NCBI GenBank assembly: GCA_025267735.1
Contig: CM046297.1
Coordinates: 22,470,011-22,534,010 of the forward strand
Length of the DNA: 64,000 bases
Source: Mactra quadrangularis
Lineage: Eukaryota > Mollusca > Bivalvia > Venerida > Mactridae
Direction: 5' to 3'
Shown: positions 47,233 to 59,056 of the stretch, in pieces
Position numbering within the stretch: the stretch's first letter is position 1
How the letters are laid out: each line of letters opens with the position of its first letter
Made by a program: the position numbers and the translations under genes
The notes under the pieces: generated by a model
What the model saw: only the letters and a program-made list of their open reading frames with translations
What the model was told of the DNA's origin: nothing
Databases searched by the model: none

Positions 47233-47627
47233 CAATCTGATTAAAACCCGATCTAAAATTTACCGCTCGCATACTTGCTCATTTAGATCTGGCCTTTTTC
47301 AAACGAAGGTCACGTTCAGGTGACCTTTTCTCATCATAATATTCATGACGAAATTGTTATGATACGTAACTTGTTTACATCGTCTACGTCAGGCAATTTG
47401 AAATGAGCCGCCCAATTGCAGACTGTGAATAATACCGCTGTTAAATTAGCATGCAAAACTTGGTCTAAAAATAGAAATTACGAAATCAAAATATGATTAA
47501 TAGTGTTTTCGTCTAGATGAAAGCTACGCATTGATTGGTCGAAACAAAGTTCATCTCGACGTGACCTTCCACGGAGAAAGTAGAGATCCTGTACGACAAC
47601 GCTCTACAGGATATCTGTTTACGGAGA
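47233..47627 (-). mobile_element. Same dispersed element, inverted, with 12-bp target duplication
   Basis: About 395 bp, flanked by ttgagactcgcc (47221-47232) and ttgagactcacc (47628-47639), a 12-bp duplication with one mismatch. It interrupts another short repeat, which resumes at 47640 with cctaccacacggaaggacc. Confidence 0.75.
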
Positions 47628-47639
47628 TTGAGACTCACC

Positions 47640-47823
47640 TACCACACGGAAGGACCAGGTTAGATTCCCAGTCAGGGCCTACATTTCTTATTCTCCCAAT
47701 TAACTTTAATGCTGTCAGAAGTGTTTGACGAACTCATGCACGGCCTCTGCATAGACGGTTCATTTACTGAGAGCCAGGCCAGCTCTCTGGAAAGTACAGA
47801 GAGGAAGAGTGTGGTGATTGTAG
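47640..47823 (+). repeat. Remainder of a SINE-like repeat split by two insertions
   Basis: cctaccacacggaaggacca, ggttagattcccagtcaggg; the parallel at 50323-50455 (cacctaggaggaccagg, tcagggtgtaca) shows the repeat unit. Confidence 0.55.
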
Positions 47824-47828
47824 GTGAC

Positions 47829-50317
47829 CAGGGTGCAAAAATTTCAAAATTGCAACTCGCCCTGTCGGAATAGTGCATGTATGTCACTACTCGCCCTTAA
47901 AGCATTTGTACTCGCCCTAAAAATCAAATTACAGCTTGTCCGTTCTTTAGTTATTTTAAGTACTTGTAAAGCAATGAAACTATTGTATTCAACAAACTGA
48001 ACATTGTTCATAATGTCATTTATCTAGGTGTTTATTATTTTAACAGTTTGTCATAAATTAGCATAATGATACAATATCAAAGATAAATACAAAAATGTTA
48101 TGATAGCAATTGAATATATAAAATATTATATATGAATTATCAATATACTTAAAATTTAACCTATACAAATGTTGATAACAGGTAATTTCAGTGTTTCTGC
48201 AACTGTGCGTTCTTTGCGTATTTGACACATTTTTTCAGTAATGACCTGTTAAAATGTGTCTAATGCATCATTAGAGACGAAACAAAATTTTACAGTAAAG
48301 TATAATAATTTTCTTTCATGTTTTATCAGAGACAAAGATAACAGGGTAATAAATTGCGTCCCGAAAAATCGGTTTATTTTCCTTACCATTACACAGAAAA
48401 AAAGCAACAAAAAATTGTTTCCTTGATCAAATTTACTGATAACTTCAAATTTTGATTATTATATCAAAACTGTCAATTTTATTTAACAACAGTACACAAA
48501 TTAATGCTCCTAAAAAAACTTTGACAAAATTACCACTGACATTTTTTCGGAGATAAGTAGATCAAAATTTGGCCTTTACAGGCATTTGGTTATACGATGT
48601 ATCAATTTAAAATAGTGATCTTGTCTAATTACATTACCATTTTTCACAAAACGTCTGTTTATTAAATATTTCATCATTTACCAGCAATTCTAACATAGGC
48701 ACGTGCGTTTTTACTCTTTATTTAATGTGACGTCATTTATGCTTTATTATTCAACAAAATATAGCTCGTGACGGCTGTTGAAATTTTACTCCCCACGTTA
48801 AATGCGCAAAGCCGAAAATGGCGCCCGAGTTTATTAGGGTTGACTTTTACAATTTGGTTTCTATTCTATAATTAAGATTTTAATATTTTTTGTTCGGAAT
48901 AAGAAACACCTGTCCGTGAGAATTGTGTAAATAAATGCTATTTTCGACCTTTGCACTGGGGTGGATTTCAACAGCATGACGTTTCTGACAGTTAAAAATA
49001 GTTCTATAAATATATCTTTTTTACGGATGTATTTTACGATGTTAGAATCGAAATAACTTACAGTTGTCTATATTCTGTTGTCTAATAAAATATAGGCACT
49101 CGTTTGATGCGCTTATTAAATCACTCGTGCTAAAGCACTCGTGATTTAATCATACGCGCATCACAACTCGTGCCTATATTTCATTAGACAACAAAATATA
49201 GACAACTGTAAGTTATTTCTTAATTGAATTCATTTTAATATTTTGTTTGGTTACAAATTTACACATGTTTGACATTGCAAAGATGTGCGTCGTGTCGGCA
49301 CCTGTTTAGCCCTCTTTGATGTTTTATTACCCAGCAATGTCTTAGTTGCAATGTCTCAGTGTGTGATCATAGTGTTGAGTTTGATTTAATTGTAAATATA
49401 ATTATTATGCTTAAAACAAGAATGACCTAGTTCTTTTTTAGTCCGCTAAATTATTATGATCAAAAGAAAATTACCAATTTAAAAAAATAAATATTGGCGA
49501 AGAATGCAGATAAGCTTGTTCTTTTGTTTACATTTACCTAATTTTTTTTAAATAGCACTATTCAAATTGTTTACTTTTAGACAGTTTAAATTGATGATTT
49601 TACGTAACTTATTTTTTTCTTCAAAAATGCTTGGCAATTTCTTGTGAAATGTCGGTGATTTTTAGTAGATTTTTCAAACCATTCAACTGAGACATTTAAT
49701 GTACAAAAATATTTGTAAATCGGCGATTACCTGATGTAAATTTGGAGAATTTTTACTCGAAAATCGGCGATTTTACGTATGTTTCAGAGTGCATTTAAAA
49801 AAAAAAAGGCAAATTTACATACGAAAGTCGTTAATTTTTAAGTGATTATGTGGTGGACTAGGCCCTGTAAACTATTAGTAAATCTGATTCCTGCCATCGC
49901 CGATTTCTTTTTTTTTTCAAAAGCGGTCATTCTTTGTTTAACATGAAGACAACAATTAAATAAAAAACTATGTCACGCTTGTTTTAAGAATACATTCTAA
50001 CAAACAATTTAATTAGACTCCATAGTTACACTATAAGACATTGCATTATGACATTGTTACGCTATCAAACATCAACTAAGTGTGAAAAATGTTGATGCAG
50101 TGTTTTATTGTTTATATCAATTTTCGTCATCAAATAAATGATTAATATTTATTTTAATTGTTGCAAACAATATAGACTCTAAAAGTGGTCAATGATAGGA
50201 CATCGTATTTTGATTTTTTTTCTTATTAAAACAGACACTAATCCTATTTGATTTGAAAATCATACTCGCCCAATCGGATGAGTTTTAACCAATCTTAACT
50301 GGATTTTTACACCCCTG
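47829..50317. mobile_element. 2489-bp non-autonomous DNA transposon, 5-bp target duplication
   Basis: Ends cagggtgcaaaaat and (inverse) cagggg tgtaaaaat; flanked by gtgac at 47824-47828 and 50318-50322. A related unoccupied site (gtaggtgactaaatagtcac) is seen at 47183-47202. CAGGG ends fit hAT-like elements. I found no transposase ORF; AT-rich, with a 168-bp palindrome at 49051-49218. Confidence 0.8.
49051..49218. repeat. 168-bp near-perfect palindrome
   Basis: Arms aaataacttacagttgtcta / tagacaactgtaagttattt, center ctcgtgctaaagcactcgtg. Lies inside the 2.49-kb element and may be a nested foldback insertion. Confidence 0.9.
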
Positions 50318-50322
50318 GTGAC

Positions 50323-51178
50323 TATATAGTCACTTCCAACAGCCTTGCTGCTGGGTTAACCCTTAAGCGATGGGGTCGAGTGTCTCGCCTACCACCTAGG
50401 AGGACCAGGATTCCAAGTCAGGGTGTACAGTTTTTATTCTCCCAATTTATTAAAATAGTATATAGTTTGATTTGTTTATTTTCAACCAAATAAATCATAA
50501 TTAATTAAGCCTTTAAGGTCGTAAAGCTACAGTCCCATAAACATAAAAATAGCCGTGAGGGCACCGTGCGATCAAGCTCCGCAAAGACCCGTACAAAGTC
50601 TTGCGTACCCGTACCGACTGTTACGTTTTTACCAGGGTCCGTGAGATGAGCCCAGGATACACATATCCGTTTCAGAGTCAAATCGTGAACAAAATCGTGG
50701 CCGAGTATGGATTAAACATGCATATCTTCCAGCTACGGCTCCGTACGGGTGTGTTGTTTTGTACCATGTACGTACTGTCACCTTAACGCGCAAGGCTTCC
50801 CACGGCCTACGACTGTCAGCATGTGCGGGTCCGTAAATATTACAAGAATTGATAATTAAAATGATATAAACCGACAAGAATAAAAAGACCAAACCTAGTC
50901 AGATGCCAAGATACATGGCATGTGCCATTAATAAAAAATATCCGAAATGATACTGTCCGAAAAATACTTCACATCAACAAATAAATATTTCGAACTGATG
51001 GCCGCTAAAATCCAGAAAGATTACATTTGATCATTTCTAATAGATAGGATTGATTCGCTAAATACATAATAAAATAAAAATATGACTACTTGTACCTTAA
51101 AAACGCAAATTAATAAATAAATAACCAGAATTGTTGTTGTTGTTGTAATTCTAAAACGCTTACGAAGAAGATGTCACT
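50323..51178. other. No gene recognised; GC-rich island at 50540-50830
   Basis: After a SINE-like copy (50323-50470) a GC-richer block carries many CCGTAC/GTCCGT words on both strands (tacccgtaccg, ctccgtacgggt). No protein match by eye, no clear ends. The rest is AT-rich intergenic DNA. Confidence 0.4.
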
Positions 51179-51247
51179 ATGTTATCGTCTGTTTTGGACA
51201 GATGTATTCCCCGGACCCACCTATGTTTTTTAGAGTTATTTATTTAT

Positions 51248-51473
51248 TTATTGGAGTTAACACCGTGTCAACACAATTTTAGGTCATTTTACGGCGTCCA
51301 GCGCACCTTACCTCGCTTTCCTGGACCATTGTCTATAACCAGTACTCACCTACCCTTCCACAAGGCCGGAAACTTCTCCATATTAATAATTTTATTTAAT
51401 CAATGGAGGAAAATCGACATTTTAGTCAAATTTTCATGGAAGGGTATAACCTCCCCGGGTGGGATATGTTTTT
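51248..51473 (-). repeat. tRNA-derived SINE, family A, head missing
   Basis: Plus strand ttaacaccgtgtcaacacaa, gctttcctggaccattgtct, aagggtataacctccccggg; stops where the tRNA head should start. An AT stretch is inserted near 51385. Confidence 0.7.
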
Positions 51474-51570
51474 TAGAGAAAATGGAACGATTACATGGAC
51501 CCACCCTCAACTTTCTTAATAATGAATATATTTTTTATATGAAGATCTTCATATTTATTACTGTTGGAAA

Positions 51571-53830
51571 GCTAAGACAATAGCTACAAAGACTGTATTA
51601 AGTAAACAGCTCCTAGCAATTGCATCAGACCGCTTCTTACATCAGCTAGTAAGTCATCCCACCAGGATAACTGACACCACAGAAAACATACTGGACCTGT
51701 TCTTCACCAATAACCCCTCGCTAATCAATACAGTTGAGGTGATCCCTGGAATATCAGACCACGAAGCAGTTTATGTGGAAGCCAGCTTAAAACCAAACAA
51801 GACACACTCACCACCCAGAACCTTCATCATGTACAAGAAGGCTGACATCACTGGCATGAAGAAGGGGCTAAATCAGCTATTGGTGGATCTGTCGGAAATG
51901 GTAAATGCCTCTACAGAACATCTATGGTGTACATTCAAAGACCGACTGACACGGCTTATGAAGGAACACATACCATCCAAGACGATCAAAAGCACCAAGC
52001 TCAGGAAGCCCTGGATCACTAAGCCAGTAAAGTCAGCTCTAAAGAAGAAGGCCAGACTATAATACACGCATGAGAAAGACTAGAACAGACTCAGATATCC
52101 GAAAATATAGACTATTCAAGGCAAAGACTCAGAAATTAGAACGACAATCATTCTTTTCCTACATTAACAACATTATTGAAGCAGACCACCTAGACGATAA
52201 TAACAAACCTTCCAAGCAAAAGCGCTTTTGGAACTATATCAAGACCCTGAGAAAAGATAACACTGGAATTTCACCACTAAAAGACAGAGGTCGTTTATTC
52301 AATCAGCCTAGAGACAAGGCCAACATACTAAACCGGCAATACCAGTCAGTCTTTACCAAGGAACAAACAGACCATATTCCTGATCCGGGGGGAGAGCCAT
52401 TCCCAGACATGAACAACATAGACATTGATGAGAGAGGTGTCCTTAGGTTACTACAGAAGCTGAATCCCAACAAGGCAACAGGACCTGATGGCATCCCTGC
52501 TCGCATCCTGCATGACTATGCTGCAGATATAGCTCCGTCTCTGACCCTCATATACCAGAAATCACTACAAGAGGGCACAGTACCAGATGACTGGCGGCAT
52601 GCCAATGTCACTGCAGTCTTCAAGAAGGGATCAAGACATGAAGCAGGAAACTACCGACCAGTATCACTTACTTCCCTTTGTTGTAAGCTACTGGAACATG
52701 TCATTGTCTCCAAGTGTATGGGCCATTTGGACAAACACAAAATTCTTCATGATGGACAACACGGATTCCGATCAAAGAGAAGTTGCGAGACCCAGATCCT
52801 TACACTTTACCATGAACTAGCATCTTCATTGGACAGCAAAGTACAAGTAGATATGGTAGTACTCGACTTCAGCAAGGCCTTTGATAGGGTCCCTCATCAA
52901 CGTTTACTCAAGAAGGCTGCACATTATGGTATCCGTGGCAATACACTCGAGTGGATTTCACCCTTCCTGTCATCTAGATCGCAGCAGGTAATGGTCGAAG
53001 ATGAGTCGTCTGATAAAGTCCCTGTAGTGAGTGGTGTTCCCCAAGGGTCTGTCCTTGGGCCCATGTTATTTCTAGTCTTCATTAACGACCTACCAGACAA
53101 TCTCACTTCCAACGTCAGATTATTTGCCGACGATGCCATTATTATACAGACAGATCAAGGCTGACAGAGACCAACATCAGCTCCAGCAAGACCTTGATTT
53201 ACTCTCATCTTGGGAGAATACATGGGGTATGGAGTTCCACCCACAGAAGTGCAGTGTATTGCGTGTTACAAGATCAAAAACACCAAGGACCCAATAGTAT
53301 TATCTTAAGGGCACCACACTCTCTGAAGAACAATCTTCAAAGTACCTTGGAGTAGACTTGCAAGCCAACTTATCTTGGAAAGGGCATGTGAACAGAGCAA
53401 CCAACAAGGCAAACAGCATGCTTGGATTTCTTCGCCGCAACCTCTGCCAGGCTAATCAAGACACCAAGACCAAAGCTTACCTCTCCATGGTACGTCCCAA
53501 TCTAGACTATTGTTGTTCAGTATGGTCACCTCATCAACAGGACTTGAAACACCAGGTGGAAATGATCCAAAGAAGAGCTGCAAGATTCGTCACAAATCGA
53601 TATCATAATACAAGCAGCGTCTCAAACATGCTAAGCCATCTTGGCTGGGAGAGTCTTGAATCCAGACGCATCAAAATCCAACTCACAGTCCTGTACGTAA
53701 GATAATCCATGGCCTTATCGACATTGACAGCTCTCTCTATCTGACTCCCGTACCCAGTAGAACTAGAGCATCACACTGTTTGAAATATCAACACTACATC
53801 AACAGATTTCTACCGCTTCAGACTCATTCC
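51571..53830 (+). pseudogene. Non-LTR retrotransposon (CR1/Jockey-like) endonuclease end and reverse transcriptase, broken
   Basis: Begins 5'-truncated in the apurinic endonuclease, with GISDHEAVY (the catalytic SDH motif). A frameshift near 52060 leads into the RT: NKATGPDGIPARIL, VFKKGSRHEAGNYRPVSLTS, HGFRSKRSCETQ, VVLDFSKAFDRVPH, VVSGVPQGSVLGPMLF, and the catalytic box RLFADDAII. Frame changes near 53160, an in-frame TAG lies at 53295-53297, and another shift near 53700. The thumb region SYLSMVRPNLDY-like follows. The copy is dead. Exact clade not resolved. Confidence 0.93.
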
Positions 53831-55875
53831 CACTTAGAATGTACATTTGATGTCTCCAACGTTTATCATGTTTCCAGGAATTTAACTTACAGAATTTATG
53901 TAAATAAAATGCATATTTACAAGTGCTAGTGCTATAGTAAAAGTATAAACGACATATTTCGTGAAGAAAACTTCGATTTTTTTCAAAATATTGTCTCTTA
54001 ATTAAGCTAGGGTGTAGAAAATCCCTATGTCTCCAATGACAAATTCTTACAGTTAGCTTCAAATTGTTAAAAAATTCAGACATATTTCCAATTAAATATA
54101 TCTTTAATATGTCAATTATTACTAAATCCTCATGAAAAACACATATTATAATGTAAATTCAAAAATAATTTTCCACACCTCATACAACAAACGTTGTCTC
54201 CAAACTCCGATAACGTACGGGACATTTATTTAAAGGCTTCATTAATCTCACAGCTTTGCACTCTTTACAAACTATTTTTGTGTAAGTTAAGTCCATAATG
54301 TTATATCCTGATGATAAGATATTCATTTAAGCTGACATTTTATTGGTATCGGTAATTTATGAGCTCATTTATTAAAAAATGAATCGTAATTTTCACCACG
54401 TAACGAACGGGACAATTAGTAAAATCAAATTATCTAACAAACCGTTTCAAATAGATATATAAATTCTTCATTGAACTGATCTTCAATGATTAAATAAAAA
54501 GTTTATAAAGTGTTTTTATAATTCATTTAAAGTGCATATTTGTGACACACAAAAAAAACAGTAAAAACAAAATGAAAAATAACGTACGAGTCCGTAACGT
54601 ACGGGACAAAATGTGACACAATAATTGATAATCGTCTGAATATTTATGATAAATTGCTTTTGTAAGGTTCCTTAACATGCATTTAATCTTCTCAGATGAA
54701 AATATTATGGGAACGGCAATTATAATGAAATTGATGATGTTCAAAAGTAACTAACAAGAGTGACGGGAAAATAAGTTATAGGACTTATTATTTGCAATAA
54801 ATGATGAATAGTTAGCATTGTTCTTAATTGAATACCATCTAGCTTTGAAATAATAAATTAAAACAATGTCTCGTTTGATCAAATTATAACATTATAATCA
54901 TTTTAGCACACACTGCAATAATTTGATCGGGTTCATACATTATCTTACTTATTTAATAACGTACGGGACACTGTAGAATTGTCTAAACATGCATTTGCCG
55001 GATGGTTTGATGGTTGTAAATCACATGTTACCCCACTACTAAATAGCTTTTATTAGTTTATGCGTTAGTTTGCTATGTTTCTTTGTTAAACTTGTCACAA
55101 AATTGTTGAATGTTGTTCTCTTGGAAAAATGAAAATGGTTCGCGTAATTATTGTAATTGAGAGATATTATTGTAATTTTATATGTAAAACACTAGTACAT
55201 TGAATTGTAAAACAAATTACACAACAATGTAAGTTGTATTCTTGCAGTTTAACTTAGTTATCAATAGTTTAGATGACCAAACTGAAGTATATAACGTACG
55301 AGCCAATTTTGCTAACGTACGGGACAACGATTATATTCTTTATTAGTTGTTTTGTGGTGGTTCACATGCACACAACGTTTTGTTATAACACTAAGACAAT
55401 GGTATCTAACTATTTTAAACAGTTTCATTCTATATTTAACTTGTTTGTATCGTTCTGGAACAGTTGATATGAAAGACATTTTTAAAACAAATAAAACTAA
55501 TGAAAATAGCGTATTTAATATTTATGTTTTTCTGAAAGTATCTGGCTTACTCTTCAGTCTTTATCATTTATTCCGAAACATAATACCTTATAGAATGCAA
55601 CCGTATTGAATTTCTCAACAGTTTGACCATTACTACTTTTAAATAAGTGAAATTTACAGCACATGTTCGATTTTCATAAGCACATTTTTTAATGTTAGGT
55701 GTGACCTTTCACCAGCCTGTATCTAAAAAAGTATACTAGCCCAGCTGAAAAGATTTTTATACTGCGTACAGAACATGTCTACAATGCCTTTAATTGATTT
55801 AAAACTCATATTTGATGACATGAAAAAAATGAAAAAAATATGCCCATATGTCCACCTTAATTGGGATTGAGTCTT
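53831..55875. mobile_element. About 2-kb insertion splitting the LINE, with repeated TAACGTACGGGACA
   Basis: LINE protein sequence stops near 53826 and resumes at 55876, so this block is foreign. It is very AT-rich, has seven copies of TAACG(T/A)ACG(G/A)G between 54211 and 55326 and three of GTCTCCAA (53855, 54030, 54196). Borders are approximate; no inverted ends found. Confidence 0.7.
54211..55326 (+). repeat. Seven dispersed TAACGTACGGGACA-type motifs
   Basis: Exact TAACGTACGGGACA at 54211, 54595, 54957 and 55313; TAACGAACGGGACA at 54401; TAACGTACGAGTCC at 54580 and TAACGTACGAGCC at 55292. Two of the GAG forms sit 15-21 bp upstream of a GGG form. Confidence 0.9.
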
Positions 55876-55984
55876 CAGCTTCTTTCCACGGACCATCCCA
55901 GTTTGGAACAGACTCCCAGCCGCTGTGGCTGAGGCCCCTACCTTGGTATCCTTTAAGGAGGGGCTTAAGGACCTAACCTTCTAA
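55876..55984 (+). pseudogene. C-terminal end of the split LINE ORF
   Basis: Reads FSFFPRTIPVWNRLPAAVAE then TLVSFKEGLKDLTF and TAA at 55982-55984, the usual end of CR1/Jockey-type ORF2. Probable LINE 3' UTR follows to about 56090. Confidence 0.88.
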
Positions 55985-56089
55985 ATGGGGTTTTTCCTTC
56001 CAATCACTAAGTACATCCAAATGAAGGGGGAGGGCTGCGTCAGTGGGCCTTGAGCCCCAATGAATTGGTCTCACCCTGATGGACGAAAC

Positions 56090-57140
56090 GTGATTGGAGC
56101 ATCTTTTCTATTATTTCTTCCTTTTTCTATAGCATTGCATACATTCATCTGTGTGGGTATATTTTCTCTCTTTCACTATCCTTTCCAACTTTTTTCTTGC
56201 GCACCATTGAAGAAAAGATTGAATATGACTCATTTTTCATCGATAATATACCCCAAAAGATACCGCAAAAATTTAACTTTTTTATTTCTTAACACATTTT
56301 TATGAACTTTTAAACATCATTTCAAGGCCAATGTGATGCATTTTTCCAGGGAATGTATCTGGCTTACCCAAACAAGCAGCAAACTATGTTTTCTTTTCAG
56401 TTATGAACTTTAACCTAATTAATGTCATGGAAGATTAGATTGTATTTTCAGAACTGTCAACACTGTATACATCTTCTCACTGGGACTTGAACCCAGACTA
56501 CATTTCCATGTGCTTCATTACACTATGAGAAGGGAATGTTTTGTGCTAACTTAAGAATAGGTGGTCGTTAAGTATTCTCTATCTTAAAATAATGAAACTA
56601 TCATAATATTTTTTTGAATATTTATTGTTGCAAGCTATAATGAATGATAACTTCAGTTTTCTCAGTACTTCCAAATAAGTATTAAGTATAACCAGCTGGC
56701 TGATAATGGCCATCGGTCACTCTGCCGAGGGAATACAAAACACTTACAATTGCTATTGTGGTCACTCCTTGTTTATCCAGACTTGTGACTGGCTTACATG
56801 ATGTTAATAGTTTTTTACAAACTATTACAGAGCATGTAAGGTCAAGTTACCCACGTGCTACCTAAAGTCAATGCAAACCGGGTCGGGTGAGTTCGAACCG
56901 TGAGTTCACGGGTCTAGCTCTTGAGCTGCACCGATTTGGCACATGCACACATACACTACACATAGCGCCGACGACACTATGCATAATGCAGCTGTAATGC
57001 AGTACCTGTCTGTGGTTTGCGGGCAACAAATTCACAGACCTCTATAGAGAGCGCTGCGACCATTTCCGGAACCCGTGGTCTGATCTCAAAATAGAGTGGT
57101 ATGCATGTTAACATATGTCAAACGGACTAAGAGACAGGTT
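56090..57140. other. No gene recognised
   Basis: AT-rich. tRNA-like debris on the minus strand at 56880-56945 (gtgcagctcaagagctagac, cacggttcgaactcaccc), and another box-B-like remnant at 56480. Nothing coding. Confidence 0.5.
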
Positions 57141-57146
57141 ATGTAT

Positions 57147-59056
57147 CAGGCCCGGATTTACCGGGGGGGCACAGGGGGCACGTGCCCCCCCACCTGGCCC
57201 CACAGATATTGACTCTCATACAAAGAAAAGGGCACAAAATCGGCACCATCAAAGCGATATCAACTCGACTTTTAGATTAATTTTTTTGATATGCAATCAT
57301 CCATCCGAGCTATTAAAAAAGATAAAGATCTAAATTGATACATTCAAGCATCTCAGGGTACCGAGATCGGGCCTTATCAAGCGTTCAAATCATTGATCGT
57401 GCAAGTGTATGGTCCCTCTATACAGACACATAGATACCAATTGTTTATTGTCTATATTACACATACCTCAACAGTATATTTAAGAGCGTCACCAGTGAAA
57501 TTACCATGGTAACTAGCTTACGAGGCCTAAATTTGGTTATTGTGCACTCTCTAATCTTATTTACTAGTGGATATCATAAGCGTTTTCTTAGCCGGTTAGA
57601 CAGAGAAAAGACGAGGACAGCTAATCAAGTGCATTTTATACGTCACTACTATGACACTCGAACTTAGTTAATTTCGAAAACATGCACGATCGTCTGATTA
57701 TTTTTATGGTATTAAAATTCCGAATAACTTTTAAAAAGTGACCGAGCTTAACATAAATTAAGTATTTATGGAGGACATCGGCGTTTTTCATATCAAGTAA
57801 TAGACTGAGAAAAGCCGAGTATAGTCGAATGAATGTTTGTCATTAAAATGAGTAAATTAAAAGTTAGTTAAAATCGGAAAAAACCAGCGTTTTATGTTGT
57901 TGTTGTTTTTTTTAGAAAATGTAGGTAAATGAATTAAACTTTCAAGTAACTTTTCAAGAGTGACATACCCTACAACAAGGTTTCTAACGAAAAAGAAGAA
58001 AAAAATTAATCAGTGGTTAAACATTTTTTTTTCATCCAATCATACATTAATAGGCTTGAGTTTCGTTAATTTTTAAATCGTTGCTTTTATTTTATATCAT
58101 TTTACGTGTTTAAAATATTTGTATTCCTAATGATTTTTTCCAAAGGAATCGAAAAATGTGATTCTTCGAAGGATTTTCACGTTTTGGATCGTCCCAACAA
58201 CCATTCTTGTAAATCCACTGAAACGTCCGAAAAACTCACAACAACGCTGAATTTCAACACAATAAACTAAGCCTCTTATTTAAAAAACGTATCATAAACC
58301 GTCTTTTCTGGATGTTAAATCGGAGAATTTTCTCATTGCATTCGGTGATTTTAAACAAGTTACCAAGTGTATTTTTTATAAATTCTCGACATTTACATGA
58401 TGAAATTGCTGATTTTTTTTGTAAATCAGAATTTTATCCATTCTCGTTCCTTGAAAACTTCGGGGTACGAGAATGGGATTTAATAAGCCAACACATTAAA
58501 TCTAAACGAACAAAACGGGCACATGCATGAAGAATACCTCAATTATAGCGCTCAATATTTCCTAGGTACTGCCCAAAAGTGCTTAAAATGTAATGACAAT
58601 TTACCAAATTTTAGTTTCATTTTATCCTTTAAAGTGTTCAAAAGTGCTCAGATTTACACCTTTGACATGCAAAAATTCAATTTTTTTCCTAATCTACGGC
58701 AGGGGATACCCCTCCCGTACCCACCCCAACCTACTCCCCAATAACGACTCCTCTGTATCAGGCCCTGTGATCTAACTCACATGAATGCATTTTATTTATT
58801 TATGATTATTTATAAAACTAATCATTCACATGAATCTGAAATGTTACGCATTGCATCACTTTTCTACAGAAAAAAATGATAAGTAACCTAGTTTTAGCTT
58901 CATTCAATTTGTTTAAAAGAGCATTTTAATGTGCTCAGATTTGCACCTTTGACATGTGAAAAACTCAAAAATTTCTAAACAGTCAGGAGGGGGTACCCCT
59001 CCCGAACCCACCCCCTGTGCCCCCCCCCCCCACTAACGACCCTTCTGGATCCGGCC
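57147..59056. mobile_element. Foldback-type element with GGCCCGGAT ends
   Basis: Left end caggcccggatttaccgggg with ggcacagggggcacgtgccc; right end cactaacgacccttctggat, ccggccctgtg. An internal end-like copy at 58685-58772 (ataacgactcctctgtatca, ggccctgtg) suggests two tandem or nested copies. No ORF of note. Confidence 0.6.

Noticed and set aside
51179..51583. 134-codon plus-strand ORF
   Set aside because: Runs through a family-A SINE in the antisense direction and AT-rich flank; no protein similarity.
53799..54083. 94-codon minus-strand ORF
   Set aside because: Crosses from the LINE into the inserted block, so it cannot be an ancestral gene.
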